From Sporichthyaceae bacterium (GTDB lineage Bacteria > Actinomycetota > Actinomycetes > Sporichthyales > Sporichthyaceae), in contig DASXPS010000093.1 of the NCBI GenBank assembly GCA_036493475.1, positions 1-64,000 of the forward strand: DNA of 64,000 nucleotides. The letters run 5' to 3'. A model generated the notes under the pieces. The model worked only from the letters and a program-made list of their open reading frames with translations, did no database searches and was not told where the DNA came from. The position numbers and the translations under genes were made by a program. Shown one piece after another: positions 25,475 to 33,802 of the stretch (position 1 is its first letter; each line of letters opens with the position of its first letter).

Positions 25475-26712
25475 GACGGTCGGACTCCTCGGAGGCGAAG
25501 CAGTTGGCCCAGCAACAGGACGCCGAGACCGGCTACGACGAAGGGCCAGAACAGAGCCGGATTGAGATCGGCCGATCGGGCGGACAGCGCCGCAGGGCTG
25601 ACCCGGACGGTCGGGACGATGGCGCGGGTGGCGGCGGTCGGCCAGGTGGTGGTGGTGGCGACCCCCGGCAGCACGCCGGGTGTTGCCGCGGCGTCCGTGG
25701 GAGGCAGCGCGCCGGTGCCCGTCGGCCCGGCGGTATCCACGGTCGGGCCCACCCGCGGCGGCGGTGCCGCGTCAATCGTCGCGGGCGAGCCGGAGCTGTT
25801 CAGCGAGACGTAGCTTCGCCCCAGCGTCAGGCTCTGCGTGGTCAGGCCGAACGGTGCGCCGGCCGGCGGCTGGTAGCGCGAGGTGATCTCCAGGCCCGCG
25901 GCGAGCACGGAGTCATCGGTGATGATCGGCTGGAGGTAACGCAAGCCGATCCCCTGCTGTGACAACGCCTTGGCGATCGGACTGTCGTCCGGCAGTGGGG
26001 ACTTCTGCCCGGCCAGGCTCAGTCCGTCGGGCCCGAAGGTCAGCGGAACGCCGGCCACGGAGAGCCCGGTCACCACGAGCTGCGAGGTGGGTTGGTGGTC
26101 CTTGCCGTCAGAAATCATCTGGGCCACCGACTGCACGACGCCGATCTCGACCTCAGCGACGGAGATCCCCGTGGCAAGCGTGGTCGCCCGGGCGGTGATC
26201 GAGCGGCCGTCGGTGCTGGTCTCGGCCAGCGAGGAGGCATGGGCGAGCACGACCCCGGCCTGGTGGACGGTGTCCCCGCCCGCGCTGGCCGCGCTGCGGT
26301 CCGCGTCGCTGTCGGCCTCGAGTGAGTAGGGCCCGACCTCCTGGGATGACTTCGGGGTCGCCGGGGCGCGGGAGACGGCGAAGTAGGGGTAGTCCGGAAG
26401 CGCCGATAATTGCGGGGCGAGCCCGCGCGCGGTGCTCGGCATGGCGGTGATCTGCTCGCCGGGATTGCTCGCCGCCGCGATCGCGGTGCTGTTGCCGATC
26501 GCGTCGAGCAGGGCCCGGGCGCTGGGACTGCCGCCGTCGAAGATCGTCTCCGAGACCGGGGCGTCCTTGACCACGTAGGTCTCGTGGGCCACCTCCGCGG
26601 CGGCGGTGGCAGTGAAGCTGAGCGCGGCGTGGGCAGCGGGAGCGCGGACGAACGGCGCCGCACCGATCAAAACCGGCACGGCGACGATGCCGATGATCCG
26701 CAGTCTCACCAC
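25471..26712 (-). CDS. Secreted, C-terminally membrane-anchored protein (413 aa), cassette 1
   Basis: A signal peptide (residues 1 to about 28, ending AHA-A) is followed by a beta-rich, Ser/Thr/Ala-rich ectodomain, a Pro/Thr-rich stalk (about 330-380), one C-terminal helix (FWPFVVAGLGVLLLGQLL) and a short basic tail. No LPXTG motif. It is distantly homologous to the protein at 51625-52947: both have a VTGLSVAGVPLTFGPDGLS-like block, then ALSQQGI, then a P.....SVLAAGLEITSRY segment and an LGRSYVSL strand. First gene of the cassette 1 operon. GTG 26712 or 26709 can serve as start. I infer an extracytoplasmic partner of the importer. Confidence 0.75.
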   Translation of the reverse strand: MVRLRIIGIVAVPVLIGAAPFVRAPAAHAALSFTATAAAEVAHETYVVKDAPVSETIFDGGSPSARALLDAIGNSTAIAAASNPGEQITAMPSTARGLAPQLSALPDYPYFAVSRAPATPKSSQEVGPYSLEADSDADRSAASAGGDTVHQAGVVLAHASSLAETSTDGRSITARATTLATGISVAEVEIGVVQSVAQMISDGKDHQPTSQLVVTGLSVAGVPLTFGPDGLSLAGQKSPLPDDSPIAKALSQQGIGLRYLQPIITDDSVLAAGLEITSRYQPPAGAPFGLTTQSLTLGRSYVSLNSSGSPATIDAAPPPRVGPTVDTAGPTGTGALPPTDAAATPGVLPGVATTTTWPTAATRAIVPTVRVSPAALSARSADLNPALFWPFVVAGLGVLLLGQLLRLRGVRPS

Positions 26713-26923
26713 GACTCCGAAACGGGGGACGTTGTTTGGCGTTCGCTCGACTACTTACTGGAGATGAAGACCAGCTAAGTCGATGGCCGGACAATACCCC
26801 CGGAACACCCCCCGTACAAGACCCCATAACTCGGTTCCGTGACAAGTAAGTCGGCGGCTTTCGCGGTTCTGGCCCGGTGTCTTTCTTGACATCAGGTCTA
26901 GTTTGCCGTCACGCTTCCGAGCC
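26713..26923. promoter_or_regulatory. Divergent promoter, ABC cassette 1 / P450-Rieske operon
   Basis: This 211 bp region is more AT-rich than its surroundings. ACTTACT (26753-26759) and AAGTAAGT (26844-26851, in context TGACAAGTAAGT) repeat the inverted arrangement seen at 14990/15058. TTGACA at 26886-26891 resembles a -35 box but no -10 lies at the right spacing. TAGTTTGCCG at 26899-26908 matches ten bases of the left half of the AATAGT-N10-ACTATT site at 31258. The P450 ATG at 26924 lacks a Shine-Dalgarno sequence. Confidence 0.45.
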
Positions 26924-28222
26924 ATGGCTGACACGGCGTCGGACCCCGACTTCGAAGACGCTGCGGAGCGCTACCTGGCGGCCGACGCAGCCGCTGTCGC
27001 CGACCCGTTCCCGATGTTCGCCCGGCTCCGGGAGAAGTCGCCGGTGCACTACGTCGAGGCGGCCGGTGTCTGGCTGGTCACCCGGTACTCCGATATCTGC
27101 ACGGTGGCGCGCAACCCCGTGGTGTTCTCCTCTCGCCAGGCGACCGGCCCGCACGGGCAGCAACGCCGCCGGGCACTGGAGGCCATGGCCGCCGAGTCCG
27201 AGAAGCTGCGCACCGCGCTCGCCGCCGGTGCCTTCCGGGATCGCGAACCCGTGCTGCTGCGCTGCGACCCACCGCGGCACACGGCGCAGCGCAAGCTGGT
27301 CAACAAGGCGTTCTCACCGAGCCGGGTCCGGCAGATCGAGGGCACCGTCGCCGCCATCTGCACCCGCCTGATCGACGCGGTCATCGACACCGGGCGGATG
27401 GAGTTGGTCGCCAACCTTGCGGTCCCGCTACCCATCACGGTGATCGCGGGCGCCCTGGGTGTGGCCGACGGCGATGTGCCGACGTTCAAACGGTGGTCCG
27501 ACGCGCTCGCGGCGAGCATCGGTAACGACGCGCTCAACCGCGACCAGGTGCTGGCCCAGATCCGCTGCCAGTCCGAGTTCGCCGCCTACTTCATCGACAC
27601 CATCGAGAACCGGCGGCGTACCCCGCAGGACGACCTGATCTCCGACCTGGTGCACGCCAACGTCGATGGCGAGTCGCTGAGCCAGGACGAACTGCTGACC
27701 ATGTTTGCCCAGTTCCTCATCGCGGGGAACGAGACGACGACGACGCACATCACGGCCACCGTCCAACTGCTGCTCGACCAGCCGCTGCTGCTGGCGCGCT
27801 GCCGCGCGGACCTGAGTCTGCTGCCGAAGCTGGTCGAGGAGTCACTGCGGGTCGAGTCCCCGATCGCCGGCCTGTACCGCACCGCGCTGGTCGACACCGA
27901 GGTCGGTGGCGTCGCCGTTCCGGCCGGCGCGCACCTGTTGCTCTGCTACGGCTCGGGCAACCGCGACCCCGATCAGTTCGCCGACCCCGACTGCGTCGAT
28001 CTGCAGCGGGACGGCGAAGGCGCACACCTCGCCTTCGGTCAGGGCCCGCATTTCTGCCTGGGCAGTGCGCTGTCCCGGGCCGAGAGCCGCATCGCGCTCA
28101 ACGCGCTGCTGACCCGGATGACCAACCTGCGCCGCGACCCGGACGCTCCCCCGCCGCAACGGGTACCCAGCTACATCCTGCGCGGGGTCCGCCGCCTCGA
28201 CCTGCTCTTCGACCCGGCCTGA
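26924..28222 (+). CDS. Cytochrome P450 monooxygenase (432 aa)
   Basis: Bacterial class I P450. The I-helix oxygen-binding motif is AGNETTTT, the K-helix ExxR is EESLRVESP, and the haem loop FGQGPHFCLG contains ligand Cys378. It needs ferredoxin and reductase from elsewhere. ATG 26924 is preferred to the upstream TTG because it fits the usual N-terminus. The Rieske oxygenase follows 13 bp downstream with GAGGAG in between, so P450, Rieske and SDR form one operon. It probably hydroxylates an aliphatic or alicyclic carbon; substrate unknown. Confidence 0.93.
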   Translation: MADTASDPDFEDAAERYLAADAAAVADPFPMFARLREKSPVHYVEAAGVWLVTRYSDICTVARNPVVFSSRQATGPHGQQRRRALEAMAAESEKLRTALAAGAFRDREPVLLRCDPPRHTAQRKLVNKAFSPSRVRQIEGTVAAICTRLIDAVIDTGRMELVANLAVPLPITVIAGALGVADGDVPTFKRWSDALAASIGNDALNRDQVLAQIRCQSEFAAYFIDTIENRRRTPQDDLISDLVHANVDGESLSQDELLTMFAQFLIAGNETTTTHITATVQLLLDQPLLLARCRADLSLLPKLVEESLRVESPIAGLYRTALVDTEVGGVAVPAGAHLLLCYGSGNRDPDQFADPDCVDLQRDGEGAHLAFGQGPHFCLGSALSRAESRIALNALLTRMTNLRRDPDAPPPQRVPSYILRGVRRLDLLFDPA

Positions 28223-28235
28223 CCGAGGAGACGCC

Positions 28236-29471
28236 ATGGCACCCACCGTGGACGCCCGGAGCGCGACACCGACCTATCGGGGCGCGGTCGGTCCGGGCGA
28301 TCCGGCGTGGAACGACGCTCTCGCCGCGATGCGTCGCCTCGCCGTGCACCACCGGGCGAAGACCACCGACCAGGCCGAGGCCATCTGGCGCGAACCGGCC
28401 GACAAGTACCGCGACCCGCAGCTGTGGCAACGGGAGATGGCCGCGGTTCACCACCAGGTTCCGCTTCCGCTCGCGCTGTCCTGCGAGCTGACCGAACCCG
28501 GCGCGTACAAGGCGATGGATGTCGCCGGCACCCCGGTCCTGATCACCCGCGGCGCCGACGGCGCGGTGCACGCGATGCTCAACGTCTGCCGGCACCGGGG
28601 CTCGGCGGTGGTGGAGAACGGGGCGGGTGTCGCGAACGCGTTCAGCTGCCCGTACCACGCGTGGACCTACGACACCGCGGGCTGCCTGCGCAGCGTCTAC
28701 GGCGAGAGCACCTTCGGCGCCATCGACCGATCCGACCGGGGACTGTTGAGCCTGCCGGCGGAGGAACGCGCGGGGGTGGTGTTCGTCGGGTTGACCCGGG
28801 ATCGCCCCCTCGAGGTGGACCACTGGCTGGGCGACGCGCTACCGGTGCTCGAGGGCCTCGGCCTGGCGGGCTGCCACCTGCACTCCTCGATGCGCCAACT
28901 GGACGGCCCGAACTGGAAGATCGTCCTCGACGGATACCTGGAGAACTATCACTTCGGGCCGCTGCACACGCAGACCGTGTTCAAGCGCAACCTGTCCAAC
29001 ATCGCCGCGATCGATATCTGGGGCCCGCACATTCGCAACTCCTTCGCCCTGCGGCCGATCGCACAGGCGATCACTCGGGTCGAATCCGAGTGGGATCCCA
29101 CGCAGTGCGTCGGGCTGATCATGTTCGTCTTCCCCGGCCTGGCCATCGCCGGCGGGCTGCGCAACCAGGTGTCGGTTTCGCTGGTCCTGCCGGGCACCAC
29201 GGTGGACACCTCGGTGACCTATCAGTCGCTGCTACTGCGCAATCCGCCGGCGGATGAGGTCGAGGCCAAGGAGGCCGACCACACCAGCGACTGGTTCTAC
29301 GACGTGGTCCGCGAGGAGGACTACGCCACCTGTTACGGCATCCAGCGCGGCCTGGAGGCGTTGGCCGGCACCGACCTGCTGTTCGGCCGCAACGAACCCG
29401 GCGTGCAACACCTGCACCGCACCATCGACCGGCTCGCGGCCGGTGCCCCGGTCAGCGAGGTGGCCCGGTGA
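28236..29471 (+). CDS. Rieske non-haem iron oxygenase alpha subunit (411 aa)
   Basis: Rieske cluster ligands are Cys118-X-His120 and Cys138-X2-His141 (CRHRGSAVVENG ... CPYHAW). The catalytic iron ligands lie in DGYLENYHFGPLH. The C-terminal half has the helix-grip fold typical of alpha subunits. No beta subunit accompanies it. It sits between a P450 and an SDR with a GTGA overlap to the latter; oxidation followed by alcohol dehydrogenation is a plausible sequence of steps. Confidence 0.92.
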   Translation: MAPTVDARSATPTYRGAVGPGDPAWNDALAAMRRLAVHHRAKTTDQAEAIWREPADKYRDPQLWQREMAAVHHQVPLPLALSCELTEPGAYKAMDVAGTPVLITRGADGAVHAMLNVCRHRGSAVVENGAGVANAFSCPYHAWTYDTAGCLRSVYGESTFGAIDRSDRGLLSLPAEERAGVVFVGLTRDRPLEVDHWLGDALPVLEGLGLAGCHLHSSMRQLDGPNWKIVLDGYLENYHFGPLHTQTVFKRNLSNIAAIDIWGPHIRNSFALRPIAQAITRVESEWDPTQCVGLIMFVFPGLAIAGGLRNQVSVSLVLPGTTVDTSVTYQSLLLRNPPADEVEAKEADHTSDWFYDVVREEDYATCYGIQRGLEALAGTDLLFGRNEPGVQHLHRTIDRLAAGAPVSEVAR

Positions 29472-30214
29472 GCCCGGTCCTGCTGGTCACCGGCGCAGCC
29501 TCCGGAATCGGCCGGGCGACCCTCGACCTGGCGGTCGAGCGCGGCGCGTCCGTGGTCGCGGTCGATCTGGCCGGCCTGGAGGATCTCGCCGGGCACGACA
29601 ACGTCACGCCGGTCCAGGGTGACGCTTGCGACGCCGACATCATGGGCCGGGCGGTGGCCGAGGCGGAGAAACGCTTCGGCGCCCTGCACGGGCTGGTGCT
29701 CAACGCCGGGGTCACCGGATCCGGTCCGGTGGACACCGTCGGGATCGACGTGCTGCGCCGACTGCTCGAGGTGAACACCGTCGCGCTGGCCACCGGTCTG
29801 CAAGCGGCGGTGCCCGCCCTGCGCCGGTCCGGCGGTGGCTCGGTCGTGGTCACCTCCTCGGTGTCCGGCCTGGGCGGCGAACCGAACCACCTGGCCTACG
29901 GCACGGCCAAGGCGGCCGCGATCAACCTCGCCCGGTGCGCCGCGATCGACCTGGCGCGCGACCGGATCCGGGTCAACACCGTGTGTCCGGGCCCGATCCA
30001 CACCCCGATGACGAATCCGCTGCGGGAGCGCAGCCCGGAACGCTACGAGGAGCTGCGCCGCACCATCCCGCTCGGGCGGTGGGGCGAGGCCCACGAGGTC
30101 GCCGAGGTCATCTGCTTCCTGCTGTCCCCGGCGGCCGGCTTCCTCACCGGCGTCACCCTGCCGGTCGACGGCGGCGTCATGGCCCGCACGCCGCAGTTCC
30201 TGCCGCCGACGTGA
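29468..30214 (+). CDS. Short-chain dehydrogenase/reductase (248 aa)
   Basis: Classical SDR: TGAASGIGRATLDLA, LNAGVTGSG, catalytic YGTAK with the upstream TSSVSG serine, then PGPIHTPM. GTG 29468 overlaps the Rieske stop (GTGA). It likely oxidises the alcohol made by the preceding oxygenases. Its stop is 21 bp from the convergent stop of unknown-family gene C, with a 17 bp dyad between them. Confidence 0.92.
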   Translation: MSPVLLVTGAASGIGRATLDLAVERGASVVAVDLAGLEDLAGHDNVTPVQGDACDADIMGRAVAEAEKRFGALHGLVLNAGVTGSGPVDTVGIDVLRRLLEVNTVALATGLQAAVPALRRSGGGSVVVTSSVSGLGGEPNHLAYGTAKAAAINLARCAAIDLARDRIRVNTVCPGPIHTPMTNPLRERSPERYEELRRTIPLGRWGEAHEVAEVICFLLSPAAGFLTGVTLPVDGGVMARTPQFLPPT

Positions 30215-30223
30215 TCAGCAGTG

Positions 30224-30240
30224 ACTGACGATACGTCAGT
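30224..30240. promoter_or_regulatory. Dyad ACTGACG-N3-CGTCAGT (site 1 of 3)
   Basis: Perfect 7-bp arms around ATA, located between the convergent SDR and unknown-family gene C and overlapping the latter's stop codon. The same arms recur at 37209-37225, and a 6-bp-arm version at 54606-54620. No T-run follows, so an intrinsic terminator is unlikely. The repeated exact arms suggest a regulator-binding site, although its position between two gene ends is odd for an operator. Confidence 0.5.
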
Positions 30241-31252
30241 GGATGGTGTCGAGGGCGAGGCCCGCGTCGCGGATGCGGTGGTCGAAGGACTCCAGCCAGG
30301 TCACCCCGGACACCAGCTCGCGGTCGTCACCCAAACGCCGGGTGATGCCGAACTGCGCGTGGTAGCCGTTCCATCGGGAGGCGGAGAACTCTGCCATGTT
30401 GTTCTCGTCCTCGCCGCGGAATTCGTAGGTGTGCCCGCCGACGTCGTACTGCGCGTGCCGGATGAACCCGCCGTCGTTGAGCACATAGCGGCCGTCGACC
30501 TCGCTGCTACCGGCGGTCAACCGGTGGTCATCGACCACCATCGCGGCGTTGAAGCCGTCCTTGCCGACGACGATTTTCCCGTACTCGATCGAGCCGTCGG
30601 CATAGACGTTGCCGAAGATGTTCCAGGAGAGCTGGATGTCGGTGAACATCTTGGTCTCCTTCCACTCCGTGCCCGCCTTGAGGTGCACGCGGTCGAAGTA
30701 AACGAGCCCGGTGGTCGGCCGGCCGAGTACCTCGCCCTGCACCCAGTACGGGATCGAGGTGAAGAACAGCGGCTCCTCGATGGAGGCGGCGTAGAACTGC
30801 ACGCCGAGCGTCCGGATCTCACCCTCGAGGTGGCACAGGTCGCCCTGGTCCCAGACGAACTTGTCGCCGTCGAGTTCCAGCAGGTACGGCAGGTCACCCT
30901 CGCGGCGGGCGGCGGCGGGCAGTCGCAGCATCACCGGGTCGGACCACTTCCGGTATTTGTCCTCCTTGGTGCGCCGAACCTCGCCGCGGTAGCTGCGGGT
31001 GGTCTCCGGCTGGATGTTCATCCCACCACGGCCGTCGGTTTGCATCACGAAGGTGCCGGTCGAGACCGACCCGACGAACTTCTGCTCCAGGCAGGTGATG
31101 GTGCCATCCTCGGCGGTGAAGAATCCGTAGACGTACTCGATCTGTTGCTCCAGACCGAAGTGCACCGCGTCGGGCCGCATGGTCGACAGGTCGTTGACGA
31201 AACCGCTCACGACCGTGCGGTATTCGAAGTCGCCATAGGTGTAGTGGTCCAT
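30236..31252 (-). CDS. Unknown family, paralogue C (338 aa)
   Basis: More divergent member of the family: YVYGFFTAEDG, EQKFVGSVSTG, PYWVQGEVLGRPTTG, YFDRVHL, TEWKETKMFTDIQLSWNIFGNVYADGS (in parts) and ASRWNGYHAQFGITRR ... GVTWLESFDHR. ATG 31252 is preferred to ATG 31282 because MDHYTYGDFEYRTVV then aligns with the GDF start of the other paralogues. No ribosome-binding site precedes it; a near-leaderless transcript is possible. It is divergent from the SnoaL-like gene across an AATAGT-N10-ACTATT site. Function unknown. Confidence 0.78.
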   Translation of the reverse strand: MDHYTYGDFEYRTVVSGFVNDLSTMRPDAVHFGLEQQIEYVYGFFTAEDGTITCLEQKFVGSVSTGTFVMQTDGRGGMNIQPETTRSYRGEVRRTKEDKYRKWSDPVMLRLPAAARREGDLPYLLELDGDKFVWDQGDLCHLEGEIRTLGVQFYAASIEEPLFFTSIPYWVQGEVLGRPTTGLVYFDRVHLKAGTEWKETKMFTDIQLSWNIFGNVYADGSIEYGKIVVGKDGFNAAMVVDDHRLTAGSSEVDGRYVLNDGGFIRHAQYDVGGHTYEFRGEDENNMAEFSASRWNGYHAQFGITRRLGDDRELVSGVTWLESFDHRIRDAGLALDTIH

Positions 31253-31257
31253 GTATA

Positions 31258-31279
31258 AATAGTTTGCCGCTTGACTATT
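31258..31279. promoter_or_regulatory. Operator-like dyad AATAGT-N10-ACTATT (site 1)
   Basis: Perfect 6-bp arms with a 10-bp spacer, in the 53 bp between unknown-family gene C and the divergent SnoaL-like gene, and only 6 bp from the ATG of gene C. An identical arrangement is at 38913-38934, upstream of paralogue D. The spacers are also related when the second site is read in reverse (TTGCCGCTTG against TTGTACCTCG). These AT-rich words are improbable in such GC-rich DNA, so a shared transcription factor is likely. Confidence 0.6.
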
Positions 31280-31305
31280 CATCGGGCAAGACCAGGGGAG
31301 CAACG

Positions 31306-31764
31306 ATGCTCAGCCAGGACCTCGAGGCCCGCATCGCCCGCCTGGAGGCGATCGAGGAGATCCGCCGGCTGAAGGCGCGTTACTTCCGCTGCGTGGACAC
31401 CCGCAACTGGGCCGAGTTCGCCGACCTGTTCACCCTCGATTGCGCCTTTGAGTTCGCCGAGTCCACCTCCGGCGCCAAAGGTCGGCACGAATTTCTGGCG
31501 GCGGCCGCCAAGCACTTCGTGTCCGGCATCTCCGTGCACCACGGCCACGAACCCGAGATCGAGATTCTCGACGAGGATCGGGCCACCGGCATCTGGCCGA
31601 TGTTCGACCTGGTGGAGTCCCCGGCGGACTCCGGTTACGTGAACCACACCGGCTGGGGCCACTACACCGAGGAGTACCGCCGCGAGCCCGACGGGAAGTG
31701 GCGCATCTCCCGGTCCTGCCTGAGCCGCATCAAGCGCGTGGAACTGCCGAAGGAACAGTTGTGA
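31306..31764 (+). CDS. SnoaL-like (NTF2-fold) protein (152 aa)
   Basis: Single nuclear-transport-factor-2-like domain: an EAIEEIRRLKARYFRCVD start, the DLFTLDCAFEF strand, and a C-terminal DGKWRISRSCLSRIKR strand. Members act as isomerases, dehydratases, hydrolases or hydroxylases; the scytalone-dehydratase-like N-terminus fits a dehydratase or isomerase on a catabolic intermediate, but this is not certain. ATG 31306 is preceded by GGGGAG. Its stop overlaps the LLM oxidoreductase GTG. Confidence 0.85.
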   Translation: MLSQDLEARIARLEAIEEIRRLKARYFRCVDTRNWAEFADLFTLDCAFEFAESTSGAKGRHEFLAAAAKHFVSGISVHHGHEPEIEILDEDRATGIWPMFDLVESPADSGYVNHTGWGHYTEEYRREPDGKWRISRSCLSRIKRVELPKEQL

Positions 31765-32657
31765 TCACCCTCGGCCTGACGCTGCCTCAGTTGGGCCCGG
31801 TGGTGGACACCGCGCTGCTGCGCGACTTTGCCCAACAGGCCGAGGGCATGGGCTTCGACCACCTCTGGGTGCAGGACCACTTCCTCTACGCCGTGCAACA
31901 GCAGGGCGAGTACGGCGGCAGCGCTGCCGCGCAACCCGCGGTGTACCAGTCGGTGTGGGCACCCACCGAGGTGTTGGCCGCAGTGGCCGGGTGGACGCAC
32001 ACTGTGCGGCTGGGCACCAGCGTGCTGGTCGGCGGCAACCACTGGCCCGCGCCGCTGGCCGCGCGGCTGGCCACCGTCGACCGGCTGGCCGAGGGCCGAC
32101 TGGACGTGGTCGGGCTGTCGGTGGGCTGGTCGGTGGAGGAGCACGTGGCGGCCGGCGTCGACCCGCACACCCGGGGCCGGCGGATGGACGAGTTCGTGCC
32201 GGCGCTGGCGGCCTGTTGGGGACCGGACCCGGTGCGCTTCGACGGAGAATTCGTCTCCGTCCCGGAGTCGTTGATCAACCCCAAGCCGGTGTCCACCCCG
32301 CGGCTGATGTCCGGCATGTGGTCGGCGGCCGGCCTGGCCCGCACCGCCGCACTGTTCGACCTGTGGAACCCCGGCTCGTTGCCCATCGAGACCGTCAGTC
32401 AAATGTTGGCCACCATCAACGCGCAACGCCCGGCCGGCCGGGACCCGGTCGACGTGATCTACCGGGTAGCCGTGGAGTCCACCGCGGGCAAGCGAATGAG
32501 CGTCGTGGAGATCGCCGAGCGCACCCGCGAGGTGGGCGAAGCCGACTGGGAGGGCGTCATCATCGAAACGAATTTCTGTGCCGAGATCGACAAGCCTGCG
32601 GTCTGGCTGGACCTGCTGACCGGGCTCGCCCCGGTGCTCGAGGCGGCCCGGTCGTGA
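31761..32657 (+). CDS. LLM-class F420-dependent oxidoreductase (298 aa)
   Basis: Luciferase-like TIM-barrel: LTLPQLGPVVD at the N-terminus, FDHLWVQDHF, RLGTSVLVGGNHWPAPLAARLATVDRL (in parts), and a GLSVGWSVEEHVAAGV block typical of F420-binding members. GTG 31761 overlaps the SnoaL stop and its own end overlaps the next gene (GTGA at both ends), forming a three-gene operon. A hydride transfer between F420 and an alcohol or enone is expected from the family; the substrate is unknown. Confidence 0.9.
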   Translation: MITLGLTLPQLGPVVDTALLRDFAQQAEGMGFDHLWVQDHFLYAVQQQGEYGGSAAAQPAVYQSVWAPTEVLAAVAGWTHTVRLGTSVLVGGNHWPAPLAARLATVDRLAEGRLDVVGLSVGWSVEEHVAAGVDPHTRGRRMDEFVPALAACWGPDPVRFDGEFVSVPESLINPKPVSTPRLMSGMWSAAGLARTAALFDLWNPGSLPIETVSQMLATINAQRPAGRDPVDVIYRVAVESTAGKRMSVVEIAERTREVGEADWEGVIIETNFCAEIDKPAVWLDLLTGLAPVLEAARS

Positions 32658-33742
32658 CGCTGGGGGTCGGCCTGATCGGGCTGTCCGCGGAACGTGGCTG
32701 GGCCGCCGCCGCGCACGTGCCGGCGCTGTGGGCCGTGCCCGGCGTGGAACTCGTCGCGTGCAGCGCGAGCAGTCTCGACAACGCGCGCCTCGCGGCGGCC
32801 AAGCACGGCGTACCGGTCGCCTGCGCGGACGCCGCGTCCCTCGCCGCACACCCCGACGTCGACCTGGTCGTGGTGACCGTGAAGGTGCCACACCACGCCG
32901 AGTTGGTCGCGCACGCCACCGCCGCCGGCAAGCGGGTGCTCTGCGAGTGGCCGTTGGGCAATGGCACCGCGCAGGCCGAGGCCATGGCGCGCGCAGCGGC
33001 CGACGGCCCGGGGGCCTGGGTCGGCCTGCAAGCCCGGGCCTGCCCGACCCTGCATCTGCTGGCCGACCTGATCGGCGCCGGGGAGATCGGGGAGGTGCTG
33101 TCCACCACGCTGGTCTCGGCGGGCGAGCAGTGGGGCCGCACCGTCCCGGCCGGCAACGAGTACCTGCTCGACCCGGCCAACGGCGCGACCATGATGACCA
33201 TCCCGTTCGGGCACGCCATCGACGCGTTGACGCACATCCTCGGCGAGTTCACCGAGCTCTCCGCGACCACCGCCACCCGCCGCCCTGTGGTCACCGCGGC
33301 AAACGGTGCGACGTTGTCGATGACGGCCGCCGACCAGATCGCGGTCACCGGAACATTGGAGAACGGGGCGGTGGCCGCCATCCACGTGCGGGGCGGGCGT
33401 ACCGCCGGGTTGCGGTTCCACTGGGAGATCACCGGCAGCGAGGGCGAACTCGTGGTGGTCGGCAAGCACGGGCATCTGCAGTTCGGCCTGGTCGAGTTGT
33501 TCCGCTCCACCGGCGGCGGGCCGCTGGAGTCCGTTTGGGTGCCGCCCGAGTACGAACTCGCCGCCGGTGACCCGGCGTCACTTTCCTACACGGTCGCCCA
33601 GGCCTACGCCGGGCTCCTCAAGGACATCGCCGACGATGGGCACCGCACGCCGACGTTTGCCGACGCGGTGCAGCGCCACCGCATGCTCGACGCGGTGACG
33701 CGTGCCGCCGCCACCGGCACCCGCCAGCGCATCGACGGCTGA
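32654..33742 (+). CDS. Gfo/Idh/MocA family oxidoreductase (362 aa)
   Basis: An N-terminal Rossmann domain (GVGLIGLSAERGWAAAAHVPAL) is followed by VDLVVVTVKVPHHAELV and the GKRVLCEWPLG block in which the usual EKP is EWP. The C-terminal alpha/beta domain covers the second half. The missing lysine of the EKP motif may alter catalysis. GTG 32654 overlaps the LLM gene stop. It likely oxidises or reduces a polyol-like or cyclic substrate with NAD(P); no sugar genes are nearby. Confidence 0.88.
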   Translation: MTLGVGLIGLSAERGWAAAAHVPALWAVPGVELVACSASSLDNARLAAAKHGVPVACADAASLAAHPDVDLVVVTVKVPHHAELVAHATAAGKRVLCEWPLGNGTAQAEAMARAAADGPGAWVGLQARACPTLHLLADLIGAGEIGEVLSTTLVSAGEQWGRTVPAGNEYLLDPANGATMMTIPFGHAIDALTHILGEFTELSATTATRRPVVTAANGATLSMTAADQIAVTGTLENGAVAAIHVRGGRTAGLRFHWEITGSEGELVVVGKHGHLQFGLVELFRSTGGGPLESVWVPPEYELAAGDPASLSYTVAQAYAGLLKDIADDGHRTPTFADAVQRHRMLDAVTRAAATGTRQRIDG

Positions 33743-33802
33743 ACCTCCCTCGCGATGTGAACTTTTCTTGTTTTATAGCGATATCTCTGCAATACTGAAC
33801 AT

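Noticed and set aside
26886-26908. TTGACA as a -35 box for the P450 gene
   Set aside because: No acceptable -10 hexamer at 16-18 bp; kept only as a note within the regulatory region.
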